A stretch of DNA of 64,000 nt. It comes from Scolanthus callimorphus. Its lineage: Eukaryota; Cnidaria; Anthozoa; Actiniaria; Edwardsiidae. Made by a program: the position numbers and the translations under genes. The notes under the pieces are model-generated. The model saw only the letters and a list, made by a program, of their open reading frames with translations, was not told the DNA's origin and did not search any database. This document shows positions 32,901 to 45,200 of this stretch, in pieces (positions within the stretch are counted from its first letter, which is position 1; every line of letters starts with the position of its first letter). The stretch spans positions 29,789,459-29,853,458 of the forward strand of contig CM066919.1 in NCBI GenBank assembly GCA_033964015.1. The letters are read 5' to 3'.

Positions 32901-35900
32901 CCCACGTTGCCCTTAATTATCTACCGACGACCGGTTAGCGCAGTGGTAGAGCGCCGGGCTTATGTGCGGGAGGTTGGGAGTTCAAACCCCGGCCGGGCCA
33001 ACACTCAGGGTCTTTTTCTAATAATTGAGGAGAAGGTGCTGCCTTTGCTCTAACATCTGCAAGTAGTTAGACCTTCGCGTCTTCTCGGATAAGGACGTTA
33101 ATCCCGTCTCTCACACGCACTACACTAACGGGAACCAGAGGGACGTTAAAGAACCACGAGGACGTCGTAAGTTGCCCATCCTCAGTGCAGGGCTTACAAC
33201 TTACTAACCACTACACTGACAAGGGAACCTCGTAATTGGAGCCTCGCTCTGTGAGGATTTCCCGGCCCTCGGGCGAAGCTGAATAAATAAATTACTTTCT
33301 AGGATCTTGGTCAAAGAAATTTTGGTCATGTGACATGCCATGCATGTGGTATGGTGTACACATGCGCTCAGCCAGATGATGAAGCAGCTCACATACGTCA
33401 TCACAAGAAATTTGTCAGTGGACTTAAATTTAATGTAAGTGTTTTTTTTAGAACCATCTGGTTATAGGCAAGTAGATGAGTTTGTCTTTATGCCAGGTAC
33501 ATGTATATTGAATCTCTATATGCTTGTGTTTACCCAAAAATAAGCTGACAATTTACCAACACAACTTAAATGTTTGCTTTCATAATATTGCAATACACAA
33601 TTACCCTTATAACATCTTGATCCTCTTCAAATTTGTTTTGTTATTCAAAAGTTTGAGGTTGCAAGATAATGGTGTTAATGAGGCAAACAATGGAACTATG
33701 AAAAGGATTCTGGGATTAGTGGAAACAAGTGTAATAAAAGCACTTCAGAATTGCACATGTACATATTTGTACTTGTAAACTTATGACAAGTATCCAATAG
33801 TGCAAAAATCTCATCAAGATCAATAATATATACTCAAACACATAGAGGAAACAACTAATAATATCATATTAAACATATATTTTGACCATATCTAATGGCC
33901 TTCATCAGATATAATTTGTTTTTCTTGTTCTGTTTGTTTGTTTAACTTTATAAAAACCAGGGATGGAAGAATGAGAGGATCGTACATGAGTTTCATGATG
34001 GACGAATAATAGTGGTAAATCCAGATGATCACCCATTCAGACTCAAGAAGGTAAATAATATTCTACTGGACTGTGCTTTTTAAGTTTTTGTCCATAAAAT
34101 ACAGAGCTTGCTGATAATACATTTAGGACAACTTACATGCATGCAAGATTATTAATGACTTATTGATGACCAATAGAGCAGAATTTGACGTGAAAACATT
34201 ATGACACACATTCCATGCCATGTCGCCTTAATGGTATTGTTTCATGGTGTGCCTAGGCATTTTGCTTGGCTGATTAAAGTCATTTTGTGTGACTGAATGT
34301 TGATGTGAAGGTGAGGTTCCATACCATGATTGTACCATGTTCCATGCCTTTTCAGAGATCTGCTCTAATTTTAAGATCTACTGGCCTTGAGATTTGAGTG
34401 CTCCATCACCATATTATTAAATTATTTGTTTGGATTCTCTCCTTTACTGTTAAGGTTGAAGAAATAAGGACAGTTGTGGATATGGAACTAGGATTTGCTG
34501 ATATGCCTCTAAGGAAAGGGGACTCAAAGGTTTGATATTCATGATTTTATATAAATTGGCCTCGAAGCTTAATGATTTATTAGGATTGTCAGCAGCTGTC
34601 AGGGGTGGATCCAGGAATTGGGGGCAGGACATAAAAAGAAGGTGGCCAACATTGAAAATTTTCCCTAAATGTATGGGAAAATTACTAATCTCTCGGAAAA
34701 GGGGGCTGGAGCTCACCTCCCCCCTTAATCCCCTTGTGTCAATGCCTCATGAGAGGATTGTTCTCCAGAGGCATCAATAACAGATTTACAAGGCTTGTAT
34801 TATCTTGAGTACCCATAAAGCTACAGATATGAATATTTCTGGCAGGATTTTGTGAAGTGATGTTGGTATTATTTTGTTCTTCTTGACAGACATTCCTGTT
34901 CATTGCTAACAAAAAGGTTGTTGGGTGTTGTGTGGCAACACATATAGATAAGGTAATGCACTAAATAATTAACCATTATCCTGGGAGATTGCGCAGAATA
35001 TCATCTGATACTTAGCCGACAAGGGATGCAGTCCCAAGTTGGCTGAATCACATGATATTCTGCAAAATCGAGCAGGATAATGGTTTTATTATTCAGCACA
35101 TCGATAGCACAAAGACTAACTCTTGCAGGGTTATTATTATTATTATTATTTTTTTTTTTTTTGCTTGTTTGTCATGTCCTTTTTGTTGTATTTATTTTGC
35201 TGTATTGTGTATGTAAATATATATATACATACTTGATGACAATAAAAAAAAAAAAACTCTTGCAGGGTCATCCTCTTGACCTTCTACCAGGCACTTGAAA
35301 GGAGCAAATCTTTTTGGTCCATGAGAGGCTCTGCTGGACGTGACCATACCATCTGAGACACTTCTGCTTTTATGTTGTGCTTTAGGTGGACATCGTATGT
35401 GCTAATGGTATCATTACAGCAAAAATCCCCCTTCGCACTGGTATTTTCAAAACATTGTTTGATAACAGGTTTTTCTGTCGTACCATATCGATCAGTCAGG
35501 TCCTTGGCTTGTTTTGTCCAGTGCTGTCAACTGGGTTTTTGTTGCAACTTTTTGAAAATGTGCAGCAAAAAACAAAGCATGTTATAATTACCGGTAGATG
35601 AAGTAGCACAAATATTGAAAGTATTAAAGAATCACAACATCATGCCATTCAGATGCAGAGTCTTTAAGTTGTTGAAGATTATTTATCACACAATACTGAC
35701 AACCTAAACTAAATCTAGCTACCTGGCTTATGTCTCCTTGTGTCTTCCTTGGTTATTCTAGGGGTACCCTGTTCTTCCTAGCACCCAATCTAAGGACTCC
35801 ACACCAGAAAAACAGATAGCAGCCTGGTGTTGTAGGTAAGTCGTTTTATTTATTTGTTTTATTGTTAGCCTTGATGTCTCAGGGCCTGGTTACAATCCAT

Positions 35901-37305
35901 ATAGGAGCTTACCCGGCAACAATTGAGCAATGCCGAGAGAAAAGGGACATTATACAGAATTGTATACTTTAAAGAACGATACAAAAGTTCAAAATTCCCA
36001 TACAATCCTTTATAAAATTTAAAATTCTCTCAATTCGTGAGGCTATTATTCAGCCACCATTCGTGAGTTTCGTGGTACTTCAGCTCTTATTCTGAGAGAT
36101 AAATTTATAGAGTGTAGCGCCAGATAGGCAAATTTCTAAAGATTTATTGCAATAAGAAATGGAATATGACAAGTGAAAATTTTATATCTAAATTTACTTT
36201 TTTAAAAAGAAAAAGAATTTTCAGAGATGCCTGGAAGGCTTCATGCTTCTATCAAAAACGCACAATTATTTTGCTTGGCCACCTGACGCAATGTTGTTGC
36301 AATATATTTTCACAGCACTAATCCAGTACCAGCCCAGTGTGGGATCAGTCGAATCTGGGTATGGAGGCAATGTAGGAGGACTAAAATTGCTACAAGACTC
36401 ATTGATTGTGTCAGGTGAGAGGGATAAGCGTGAGTGAATATTTAACCATGAGAGGCTGTACATGGTAGAATCTTGAAATCATCCAGATTGAGGTATATGG
36501 TTGGCATAGTTTGGGGCCAGACTAATTCAACATTTGATTCAAATCATTTAACAAATCCATTCAAACAATTCCATGTTGAATTGTTATTATTTACTGGTGC
36601 AAAATAAGTTCAACATTGTTCATCATATTTGTCGAATTTGTTGAAATGTTTTTAGATAATATTTTAATACATACAATATATACTTTTTACATTTTCATTT
36701 CTTGCTTTTCGTTATTCTACCCTCTTCCAACATTACACAATCGCCCTACCCACCCACCCTTCCCTCCTTCGGGCTCCTGCACGACCACTGTGGAAATTTG
36801 AAGCTGCCCTTTAAGGAAATCCCATGCTCTCTTTAAGACCCCTGGGAAATTCCAGGTTCCTCGATAGGGGGGTAACAAAAGTTAAATGGAACATCCCAAT
36901 TCAGTTCTACTTTACGCCAAACAATGGCTGGTTTACACGTTGTGATTTGGTTGGCCGATTTGTTGTAAGTTCATTCGGTGTCGGCCCGACACTTCAAAAT
37001 CTGTGTCATCGCATGAAATCATAGTTAGTAGATGAAATCAAATAAGTCACGGCTCAAGAAAGAGGCGGTTCGACAAATCACAACGTGTAATTCAATAATA
37101 CATCGTTTGTATGAGACCGGTAGTAGTTTACTGTACCTCATGACAGCTCTTAACTTATTCATCGATCGCATTTCTTTTCAGGAGCTGTTTCATCTATGGG
37201 TGCACCATTCCTAAGGACGCCCTGGCATTCTCCGACCCCACCCCAGATGGCAAGCGCCTAGCGACATCATACATAGGCACACCAGAGTTCCTAGTCTTCA
37301 GATAG
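29922..37305 (+). CDS. ESCO: Cohesin N-acetyltransferase, ESCO1/2 (Eco1) family
   Basis: It acetylates the SMC3 cohesin subunit during S phase to establish sister-chromatid cohesion in the nucleus (family knowledge). Exons seen: 29922-31067, 31265-31310, 33303-33434, 33961-34050, 34455-34529, 34890-34952, 35762-35835, 36316-36414, 37182-37305; phases agree throughout, giving about 615 residues. Domains: a long Ser-rich basic N-terminal region with a KSFYGQK box resembling the vertebrate ESCO N-terminal motif; a PIP box QTSITKFF (30955-30978) for PCNA; a zinc finger [19 protein letters not shown] with downstream AHIRHH; then the GNAT domain with CGISRIWV, the acetyl-CoA loop RRTKIATRL and the FSDPTPDGK motif, ending EFLVFR. 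All family hallmarks are intact. The first exon/start codon was not found. A possible poly(A) signal AATAAA lies near 37630. Confidence 0.9.
30955..30978 (+). other. PIP box (PCNA-binding motif) in ESCO
   Basis: Encodes QTSITKFF, which fits the Q-x-x-(I/L/M)-x-x-F-F consensus exactly and is followed by basic residues (KSSMGK). Eco1/ESCO proteins are known to use PCNA contact for replication-coupled acetylation, so the motif is expected to be functional. Confidence 0.8.
31311..33302 (+). other. Large ESCO intron with repeats
   Basis: No coding sequence seen. Near 31760-31880 is a segment (GGGGGGTACTCGGATAAAAA, then ATACCC words) that looks like a dispersed repeat. The 3' end of the intron is a SINE (32930-33295) that runs to within a few bases of the splice acceptor. 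Confidence 0.5.
32930..33295 (+). mobile_element. tRNA-derived SINE abutting an ESCO splice acceptor
   Basis: A tRNA-like head has box A (TTAGCGCAGTGGTAGAGCGC) and box B (GGGAGTTCAAACCCC), the RNA polymerase III promoter elements. It is followed by a tRNA-unrelated body (GGATAAGGACGTTAATCCCG, GGACGTTAAAGAACCAC) and an AATAAATAAAT tail. The body is of a type I recall from marine invertebrate SINEs. No clear target duplication was found. The acceptor AG of ESCO exon 33303 lies about 6 bp past the tail. Confidence 0.8.
34600..34745. repeat. Diverged copy of the GGATCCAGGAATTGG repeat in an ESCO intron
   Basis: Contains GGGGTGGATCCAGGAATTGG and TTTTCCCTAAATGTATGGGA, words shared with 18294-18456 and 51545-51709. 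Ends are unclear. Confidence 0.5.
34971..35087. mobile_element. Short MITE (AACCATTATCCTG termini)
   Basis: AACCATTATCCTGGGAGATT at 34971 mirrors a right arm ending CAGGATAATGGTTT at 35087; inner arms GCAGAATATCATCTGAT and ATCACATGATATTCTGC. Non-coding, about 20 bp beyond an ESCO donor. Confidence 0.7.
35131..35254 (+). mobile_element. Retroposed 3' fragment with poly(A) tail and target duplication
   Basis: Flanked by a perfect 12-bp direct repeat ACTCTTGCAGGG (35119-35130 and 35255-35266). It starts with (TTA)n and T-rich sequence, has CATACTTGATGACAATAAA, and ends in an A-tract. The poly(A) end plus target duplication shows LINE-type reverse transcription, probably of a 5'-truncated LINE or other transcript. 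Confidence 0.75.
36020..36288. repeat. Degenerate copy of the GTCAGGCGGC MITE in an ESCO intron
   Basis: Shares TAGAGTGTAGCGCCAGATAG and GAATTTTCAGAGATGCCT with the intact element at 17325-18100 and ends GCTTGGCCACCTGAC. It is much shorter, with the left terminus missing and internal sequence lost. Confidence 0.7.
36932..37090. mobile_element. Short inverted repeat in the last ESCO intron
   Basis: TTTACACGTTGTGATTTG at 36932 and CAAATCACAACGTGTAA ending at 37090. The internal sequence is not repeated elsewhere in the window. Probable MITE, about 90 bp before the last exon. Confidence 0.6.
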
Positions 37306-39082
37306 CACGTGCTGTCACGTAAATTTACGCCATTAGCTTTTGCAATGTTTCCATGAAGCCTTCAAATACGATGCTGTAGGGGGCGTTTACTTGGAGAAGG
37401 TTAAGCATTTTTTCTTTTGCCTCATATAGCGTGACCGGAAATTCGAGGAACAATTTTCCTTCAGCAACATTTTAATAGTAGTTTATCATAACGTATATAT
37501 TTATTGATATGATCATTCCCAAGATTGTAGTCTTCTTTTCAGAAGTTTCTTGATTTCGTTATGATTCCTCATCTATTTTCAAAGTCTATTTCTGATTTCT
37601 CTAATCAAGGAGGTTTTGTTGAGGTACACAATAAAATCTTCTTGTTCAAATCTATTGTGAAAGAGAAGGGACTTTTCCGAGTTTTCCATTAAAGTGCAGT
37701 TAACTCGGAAAACCTTGGTGTACCCTACTCTCAAAAATACTTCTAGCAGGTTTCTAACTTTTCGCTAGTGAGGCGCTCAATTTTAGCCCGATGTTTACCC
37801 TGCGTCTTCTCGACAGCTTTCACTCTAAATTCGACTTCTTTTTGAGGGTAAACGATGTAATGTAATATTATGCGCTTTGGTTAGCTGCTCTTTTACGTAA
37901 GCTTTTAATAAAGTTTGCTCAACAAAATTAAATTCCTTTGATTGGTTTGCCCAGGATTGACTTAGGGTGTACGTAGGTCACCCTTTTGTAGCCCGCTAAT
38001 CCAAATCTTGAAAAGCAATGGAATGCAAATGTCCGATCGGTTTTGGGCCGCTTTTCGGGATTTACAAGGTGTCAATGTCTATCCAAATGCGTTAAAAACT
38101 GCACATTAGATGCATTAAACGCCTTGGTTTTTAACAGCTAGTTTTTTGTGGTGTTTTTCGGGTGTTTTCATCCATCAATAAAAATCATTAACATTTTGAG
38201 CAGACATCAAGACATTTTAGGTCTCGTTTGCATATAATATGTCCACGTTGCCGTCAACTTGGTCACAAATATTTTTATTTGGCTTTGTGTTTTTGTTGGA
38301 TTTAGAAGTCTGATTTATGAGCCTGTTGGCCGCCTGTAATAGTAGTATCGCTGCGTCCTGTCGGAAAAGGTTATTTCAATGAACGCTTCCCTTTCCCCCA
38401 AGCAAAGTGAAAATGGAGCAATGAGAAGATCGGATAGCTGAAGACTCTCGCCTTGCAAGTCTGAGCAAGTAAGTGTAAACAGAATTCATCTGTGTTTTTT
38501 TGTCTTCGCGCTTGGGTTAAAATTTGATGTTTGTCGCCTCTCTGGATGTGGGTTGTGCAGGGACGTCAACCCTGCCGCTCGAAAAATCTTGAGACACCAA
38601 AATATTGGGCTTTTGGGGCAGAAAAAGACCTAAATGTGTCTAAAATTTTCGCTGTGTTTAGCGTTTTTTAAGGTCCAGAAGCAAAAAAAATTGTATGAGG
38701 TAAAAAAACGGGAGACTCGATCCCGGCAAAAACCGGGAGAGTTGACGTCCCTGGTTGTGTGATATTTCTACTTGGCCAACGAGATAGTTTTTGATGGGAG
38801 GGTATCCCAATCAAGTGAACCCGCCAGTCGATCTTAAATTTCCGAAAAATTCATAATGGTTCCTTTGCGGAGAAGGCTAGGGATGCCTGTGGATAGGTAG
38901 GTATCCAGTGTTCGAATGCTAATGAGCGTCCTTGTCACGCAATCCAGTTAGCAACTGATGGCATGCAGTGACATCTCGTTCTTGGTGGAAGTACTTTCCA
39001 TCGCATCGGCCATTCTGGCTAAAATGTGTCTTCGCAGCAATTCTAAATAGTCTTCTACATCGTTATACTATTTCCAAAAGTC
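37306..39082. other. Intergenic DNA between ESCO and the coiled-coil gene
   Basis: No gene seen. The left part should contain the ESCO 3' UTR (AATAAA near 37630 and again near 37908). The right part should contain the promoter and 5' UTR of the coiled-coil gene, whose ATG is preceded by an in-frame TAA at 39044. Confidence 0.5.
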
Positions 39083-39289
39083 ATGTCTAGCTCAAAACCA
39101 CGCTCAGGCATTCCTGTTACCGGCGGGAAATCAAGCATTCCTGTAGTCCGAAAAACAACAGGACAGTCGACACCGAGCTCCGCTACAAGAAATGGGCCTA
39201 ATAGAACCAGATCAGGTATTCCTTCGCCTTCTAGCAGCGCTGATAAACTCCCAGGAGTTAGGAAGAAGCCTGATAATCCATCGAACCAA
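39083..39289 (+). other. SxIP-rich, EB1-binding-type N-terminal exon
   Basis: Encodes 69 residues with three S-x-I-P motifs, each next to Lys/Arg and Ser/Thr/Pro, the context that EB1-family C-terminal domains bind in +TIP proteins. Three motifs within 47 residues in a segment followed by a dimeric rod would give high avidity. Function is inferred from the motif alone. Confidence 0.65.
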
Positions 39290-42200
39290 GTGAGTTCAGT
39301 TACGGAATAATTTTTAACAGTTTTTCAAACACTAAAGTTAATTAACTACGATTGTTGTCACCTGTGGTTTACAAAACGGACATTGCATCGTGAAAAACGC
39401 TTTTTAATTGGACTGGTAATTATTGCTCAGTAGCTACTGGGCATTTCATTTCGAAAAAGAGAAGAATAGAGTTAGAAAGAATACAAAATACTGTGATTTG
39501 TGGAGGACTGGGTTGGTTCAATGATGTGATTTTGACTTGTAATGTAAGCAAATACTTGACGGCCAACAAGCTAATTGATTTTGGAATTTTGAAATGCGGC
39601 TATTGTATCAGCAAGAATGAATTGTCCACGAAAATCAAACCCTTCACTTCCTTTTACTTTCTGGTTCCAGAATGGTCAGATATTTAGCGGAACATGAACA
39701 TTTCTATGGTCACACAATAACCATCATTTAAACATAAAACCACCATTATTATTTAAGAACATAAACAAATGACATCCAAATAGCTGTCAACTGGTTCTGT
39801 CAAGCCCCCGAGTTCATAGATTTTGTAAGAAATACAACATATACCTAAGACAGTTATGTGGGAGAAATAATGAAAATCAAAATCTTGCAGAAGAGTTGAT
39901 GGCCATGTGCAAGTAGCCTGCGTAGCTGGCGGTTTAGTGGGGTTTTAGCAGGTTTTTATCCACGAAATCTTCGGTAGAAATGTTCGGTAGTTTGCTTGTT
40001 GTTCGATGAGATGGCCGCGCGAGCACTGGGGCAAGGTCGCCTAGTTAAACTACCGAACATTTCTACCAAAGATTTCGCAGATAAAAACCTGCTAAAACCC
40101 CACTAAACCGCCAGCTACGCAGGCTATGTGCAAGAGACTGATTCCAACCCCTCCCTCCCTCCAATCTTGTTGTGTTAAATCAAACTTTTACTTTAGGGCA
40201 CCAAAAAGAGAGGTGGGGAAGCAGAGGCTGCTGATGATTCTAAAGCTTTGAAGGTGCAGGTGGAAAAGTTGTGCAGGGAAATCTTGGATAAAGACATTGC
40301 CCTTCAGGAGCTTACTGAAAAATTTGCTCAAAAATCAGAGGAATGCACAGATCTTTTGGAGGAACAGAATGCACTTAGGAGGAGGAACTCTGTTGATCTG
40401 CAACATGTAAGTAATGAATGATACTCTGTAAAATTTACAAAGAATGTTAGCTTGCAAATTATTCCCATGTCGTGCTCCATGGATGGCGGAACAGATTTTG
40501 AAGTGAGGGGGCTCATTAAAGACTGAATTTACAGAAAACATGAAAATCTGCTGAAAAGTCAGGGATCACTGAAGCCTTCAACCAGCCACCCCATCCCCGC
40601 AGCTCAGCCATCAATGTGCTTTCCAAAAATGTAGCTGTTCCTAAATCAAAATTTGGCTGAATGACCATATCATACCTTGTCAACCCAACTTCATTAAAAC
40701 ATCTTGAGATTCTCCCTAACGTGGCAGATGAATTACAGAAAATATATGAGAAAAAAACAACCTAAGGGTGTTGGTGCAGGTGAAATACACTCAGTACATG
40801 TATGATAATTTTTGCAATCATAGTTGACAGCTATGCCATATCCAAATTTGAATGCTTTAATGTCCAGATAAAGTTTTGTATGAAATGTTGCTGTGGCCTT
40901 ATATGTAAGCTACTTTTGCTGACACAACTGGCAATTTAAAGTACAAAGTGCAAGGTGCTGCGTTAGGGCAGCAACTATGCATGAATAAAAATTGGTTGGG
41001 CCTCAAAACGCGAAAAGGCCGAAAACACACCACAAAAAGACACCTGCGGAAGAGGCTATTGTGGCCTAATCAAATGCATTGATGAAAAAGCTGTCTGAAA
41101 TACTCAAAAGTCAAGCTGTTGATACAGAGTATTAGGGAAGAGGTCAAAACAACAGTACTTTATAAGTATCCAGTTTAGGGGGATGGGTACCCGAGACTCA
41201 CCACCTCTTTCAAGTTTCCTACAAGTCAGATTTTCAGCTGCTGATATCTCGTAAAATAATTATATCATTATGAAATCCTATAATTATGCTCTACATGTCT
41301 GAAGAGAGTAACTTTCTGCAAAAATCCGGTATCCCTTTTTTTTGCTTTAAGAAAATAACAACTGGATACTTTGGGGTTGTAGTACCTGGTACCTTCCACC
41401 TAATTCACCCATCCAGGATGCCTATCGAGTACCGTTGCTTAGACCTCTTCCGTTACTAAAAATGTTCCCTCCAAACGATTCTTCTTACCTAGCAAAGAAA
41501 CTATGCTCAAAACGTGAAATTTCGTTTTGTACATTTTCTCGTCCTATTTTCAGGTGACAAAGGACTACGACGAGCTTCAAGAGAAACTCAAACACCAGCA
41601 GACGTATATCACAGACATGGAAACAAACCACGCTGAAGACAAGGAAAGGTTAACACTCGAGCTGGAGATCTTAAAAGGGGAGCACGAAATGGAGATTTCA
41701 ATGCTGAAAAAAGAGATGCAAGATATGAAAGCCAAGGCTGAGCGCAAGAAGTCTAGTTTAGAGGTTGATGATGACGCTGCGAGTGACACCTCCTCCCGAG
41801 GGGTGTACCCTGGTATGGAGGCCATGCAGGAGCAGATGTCGAGCCTGCAGGCGAATTACGAAGAAGAGATCCAAACGGTCAAGGAACAACTTCAGCAGCA
41901 AATGGAGAAGACAAATGATGCTGTTGAGAGATACGAGCAACAAGAATTCGAATTCCATGAGAATTTGAATAAGCTAAAGAACGCTTTTAATCAGGAACAA
42001 GAATTGATCGTTGAAAGGCACCAATCCGAGATAGCAGATCTAAGAAGTAGTTATGAGGAGAGGCTGAAGCTACAAGAGCAGCGCCACCAGAGCAGCAGTG
42101 GCTTTAATGGCCCAACACATGTTCATTCTGATGTCGAAGCACTTAAAGAGGAACACGAAGCCTATATCGAAGCCCTCAAAGAGCAATACGATGCAGACTT

Positions 42201-45200
42201 ACAGCAGCTGAAAACAGATCTTAAAGAAAAAGACGAAGAGATTATGCTCATCAAAAAGCAAATGGCTGATGATATTCTTTTGATGCAGAATGAATATGAA
42301 ACAAAAATATGTGAACTGCAATCCGAGCTAGAAAAGTCTGCAGATGCGTCATCAGAGTTAGCTATCAAGGATGCCACTATTCAAGAGCTGAAGTTAGAAT
42401 TGGACAACTATACGTCGGAGGCTTTGGACGCGGTATCTAAAGAAAGCCTCATAGATGAGCTAAAAGAACAGCACAAGAAAGAGTTAGAAGAAATTCGTTC
42501 TTTGCAGAGGAAAGAGATTGAAGATCTTAAGATAGCAGACAAGGGGCGAGAAAGTGGGGATGAATCAGCTGCAAGTAAGAGCAGCTTAGAAAGCGAGTTA
42601 CAGCAGAAGGAGCAGCTACAAGCCTACGAGCACGAGATACGAAACTTGAAGTCGGAGCTCAAGAAAGAGAGGCATGAATTTGGTGCTAGGAAGGATTCCC
42701 TAGAAAGCTCGATCACAGATCTGGAAGGTAGAATGAAAGAAAGGGAGGAGCAGGTACGAAGTGAGTTGGACGAGGAGCATCAGTACGTCGTGGAGACGTT
42801 AGAGGAGGAGCATAATGATGCTATGCACGAGAAGGAGAAATCGCATCGGCAAGAGATCACTAAACTAAAGCAAGAATACACCGAAAAATTAGCTGTGGCA
42901 GAAGCATTGATAAAAACTGAAGGAGACATGAAAAGCAAGATTCAGGAAGCTCTGAAAAAGCAGAAAGAAGAGTATGCCAAAGAGATCGAAGATTTGAAAC
43001 ACGAACACGAGAGTGAGATGGACCAATTACACGAAACGTTGGAAAACCTTCAGATGGAGAACGAAGAGCTGCATACGGAGTTTGATCTGGTTGTGAATGA
43101 CCTTAACTCGGAATTAGAAAGCACAAAGATAAAAGCTCGAGGGGAGAAGCGCAGAGGGTCTGGGGTCTTGAAAGAGCAAATTGAAAAGCTAAAAGGGAAC
43201 AACGAAGAACATGTCGCGCATTTGGTGGAAGAGCTTGAACGCTATAAAGCTAAGGTCGTGGAGCTGGAGAAGGAAGCTAAAGAACTGAGAAGCGAAGAAA
43301 AGCCAAATGAGATTGCCGCCGATTATTTGGGCAAAATTTCCGAGTTAGAAAGGCTAGTAGAGACGTTGGAAGCTGAGCGAGGCGACAGCGAGGAGCTTGC
43401 GGAGTATAAGGCCGAGTGTGAGATGCTTCAGGATGAGGTACAGCAGTATAAAAGATTAGGCGATGAGGATCGGCGTAGAGTGGAAGAATATAAGGAAATG
43501 GCAGGGAAACTACAGGAGCAGTTGGATAAAGTGGCACAAGACAAGTTGAAAGAAGCGGAAGACCATGGAAAAAAGATGTCAGAGCTCGTTGGACAGCTGC
43601 GCAATATTAAGGAGGAGCAGGAGAAGGAACGCGAGGAGTTAAGGACCAAGAACGATCAGCTGAAAAGCGAATTGGAAGGGATGCAGAAGGAAAAACAAGA
43701 GTTTGAATCACAGCGACTAGATTTCCAGAAAAAGATCACGGAACTACAAGGCGAGATGGATACGATTGTGGCTGAAAATAACAGGCGCGAGAAAGAGAAT
43801 CAGAAGTTGCACACCGACACTGAAGAGGCCTGGAACAGGCAAAGAGTTGAGTCGGATGTTGTAGCTTCCGAGAGTTTCGTAATTTCGGAGGAGAACACTG
43901 ACATGATTGGAGAAGAGATTCTCCCTGATGGAAGGAAAGAGGACCGCCAGTATGACCAACGCATGAAAGCTCTCGTCGATGAACTAGAAAGTAAGGTATC
44001 AGATCTCGATGGCAAACTGGAGCAGGCGAACTTAAAAATCGCATCGAAGGACAGGCGGCTTGAATCTCTAAACTCTGAAATGAATGTCTTGAGGGAAAAT
44101 CTAGAGGACGAGCGGGCTATGGTGCAGAACTTAGAGCAGAGAATTCAGGGCTTAGTTTATAATCATGAAGCTGAGGTAAAGCTTCTCAGGCAGAAAAGCG
44201 AAGAGAAAGAAGATCACAGAAAGTCGGAGGTAACGTCCGAGGAAGAATACCTCAAGACAATCAGTCAACTAAGACAGGACCTTGAGAGTTCACTGACTGC
44301 TAATGAAAAGCAAGCGGAGAAAATTGAAAATCTAGATGGCAAGGTTTTGTTCGTTGAGCAGCAGCTTGTTCGAGAACAAGAGTCGCTAGCAGAGCACATG
44401 AGTAAGAATCATGAGCTCGAAAAAAGGAATGCCAATTTAGAGGATATGTTGGCGTATAAAGAAGAAGAATTAAAGGCATTCGAGGAGCAACAGATTGAGC
44501 ACGAGGCGAGTTCCCTAGCAGAGGATCTGAAGAAGAGCACGGAATTTGAAGATAAAATAAGAAACCTAGAAAAGCAATTGAGCCTTAAAAACGAGGAGTT
44601 AGTAAAATCCGAACAACAGCTGATTGCTTTGGAGGCAAATTCTCTCGCTGAGAAATTAAAAGCGAAAGAAAAAAGCGAGTTGAAGTTTGAAAATTTAGAA
44701 AGGGATCTTGCATGGAAGAAGGAAGAAGCGCAGACATTGATGTCTTCCTTAGAAACAGAGCGTACTAGGCACGCACAGAAAGCTGCCGAATTTGATTACA
44801 TGGTGGAACAAATAAAAAACGATGCTGCAGAGGGAGAGCGAATCCAGGATCTTGTGAATGAAGTACAGAAACACAAAGAACAGATCGCATCTCTTAATTC
44901 AACGTTTGAAGATGAGCGAGCTCGATCGTTAGAAAAGGTCAATCAATTTGAGAAGGAAGCGCAAAAGACGGAGTATGAGATTAAAAGTTTAACAGAGATG
45001 GTAGAGAAAGAAAGAGGTGGACATTTGGAAATGAAGAAAAAGCTTGAAGGGGAACTGGAAAGACGGAGAGATGAAGTCAAAGAACTAAGCTCGATGTTGG
45101 AGACCGAGCAATCTAGTCACGAGAAAACCATAAAGGATACACAGAAGCACTTTGCGCGAATCGATCAAGTCGAACAAGAAAATGTCGCCTTGAAAGGCCA

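Noticed and set aside
32930..33000. Functional tRNA gene
   Set aside because: It has Pol III boxes but the acceptor stem does not close properly and a SINE body follows directly.
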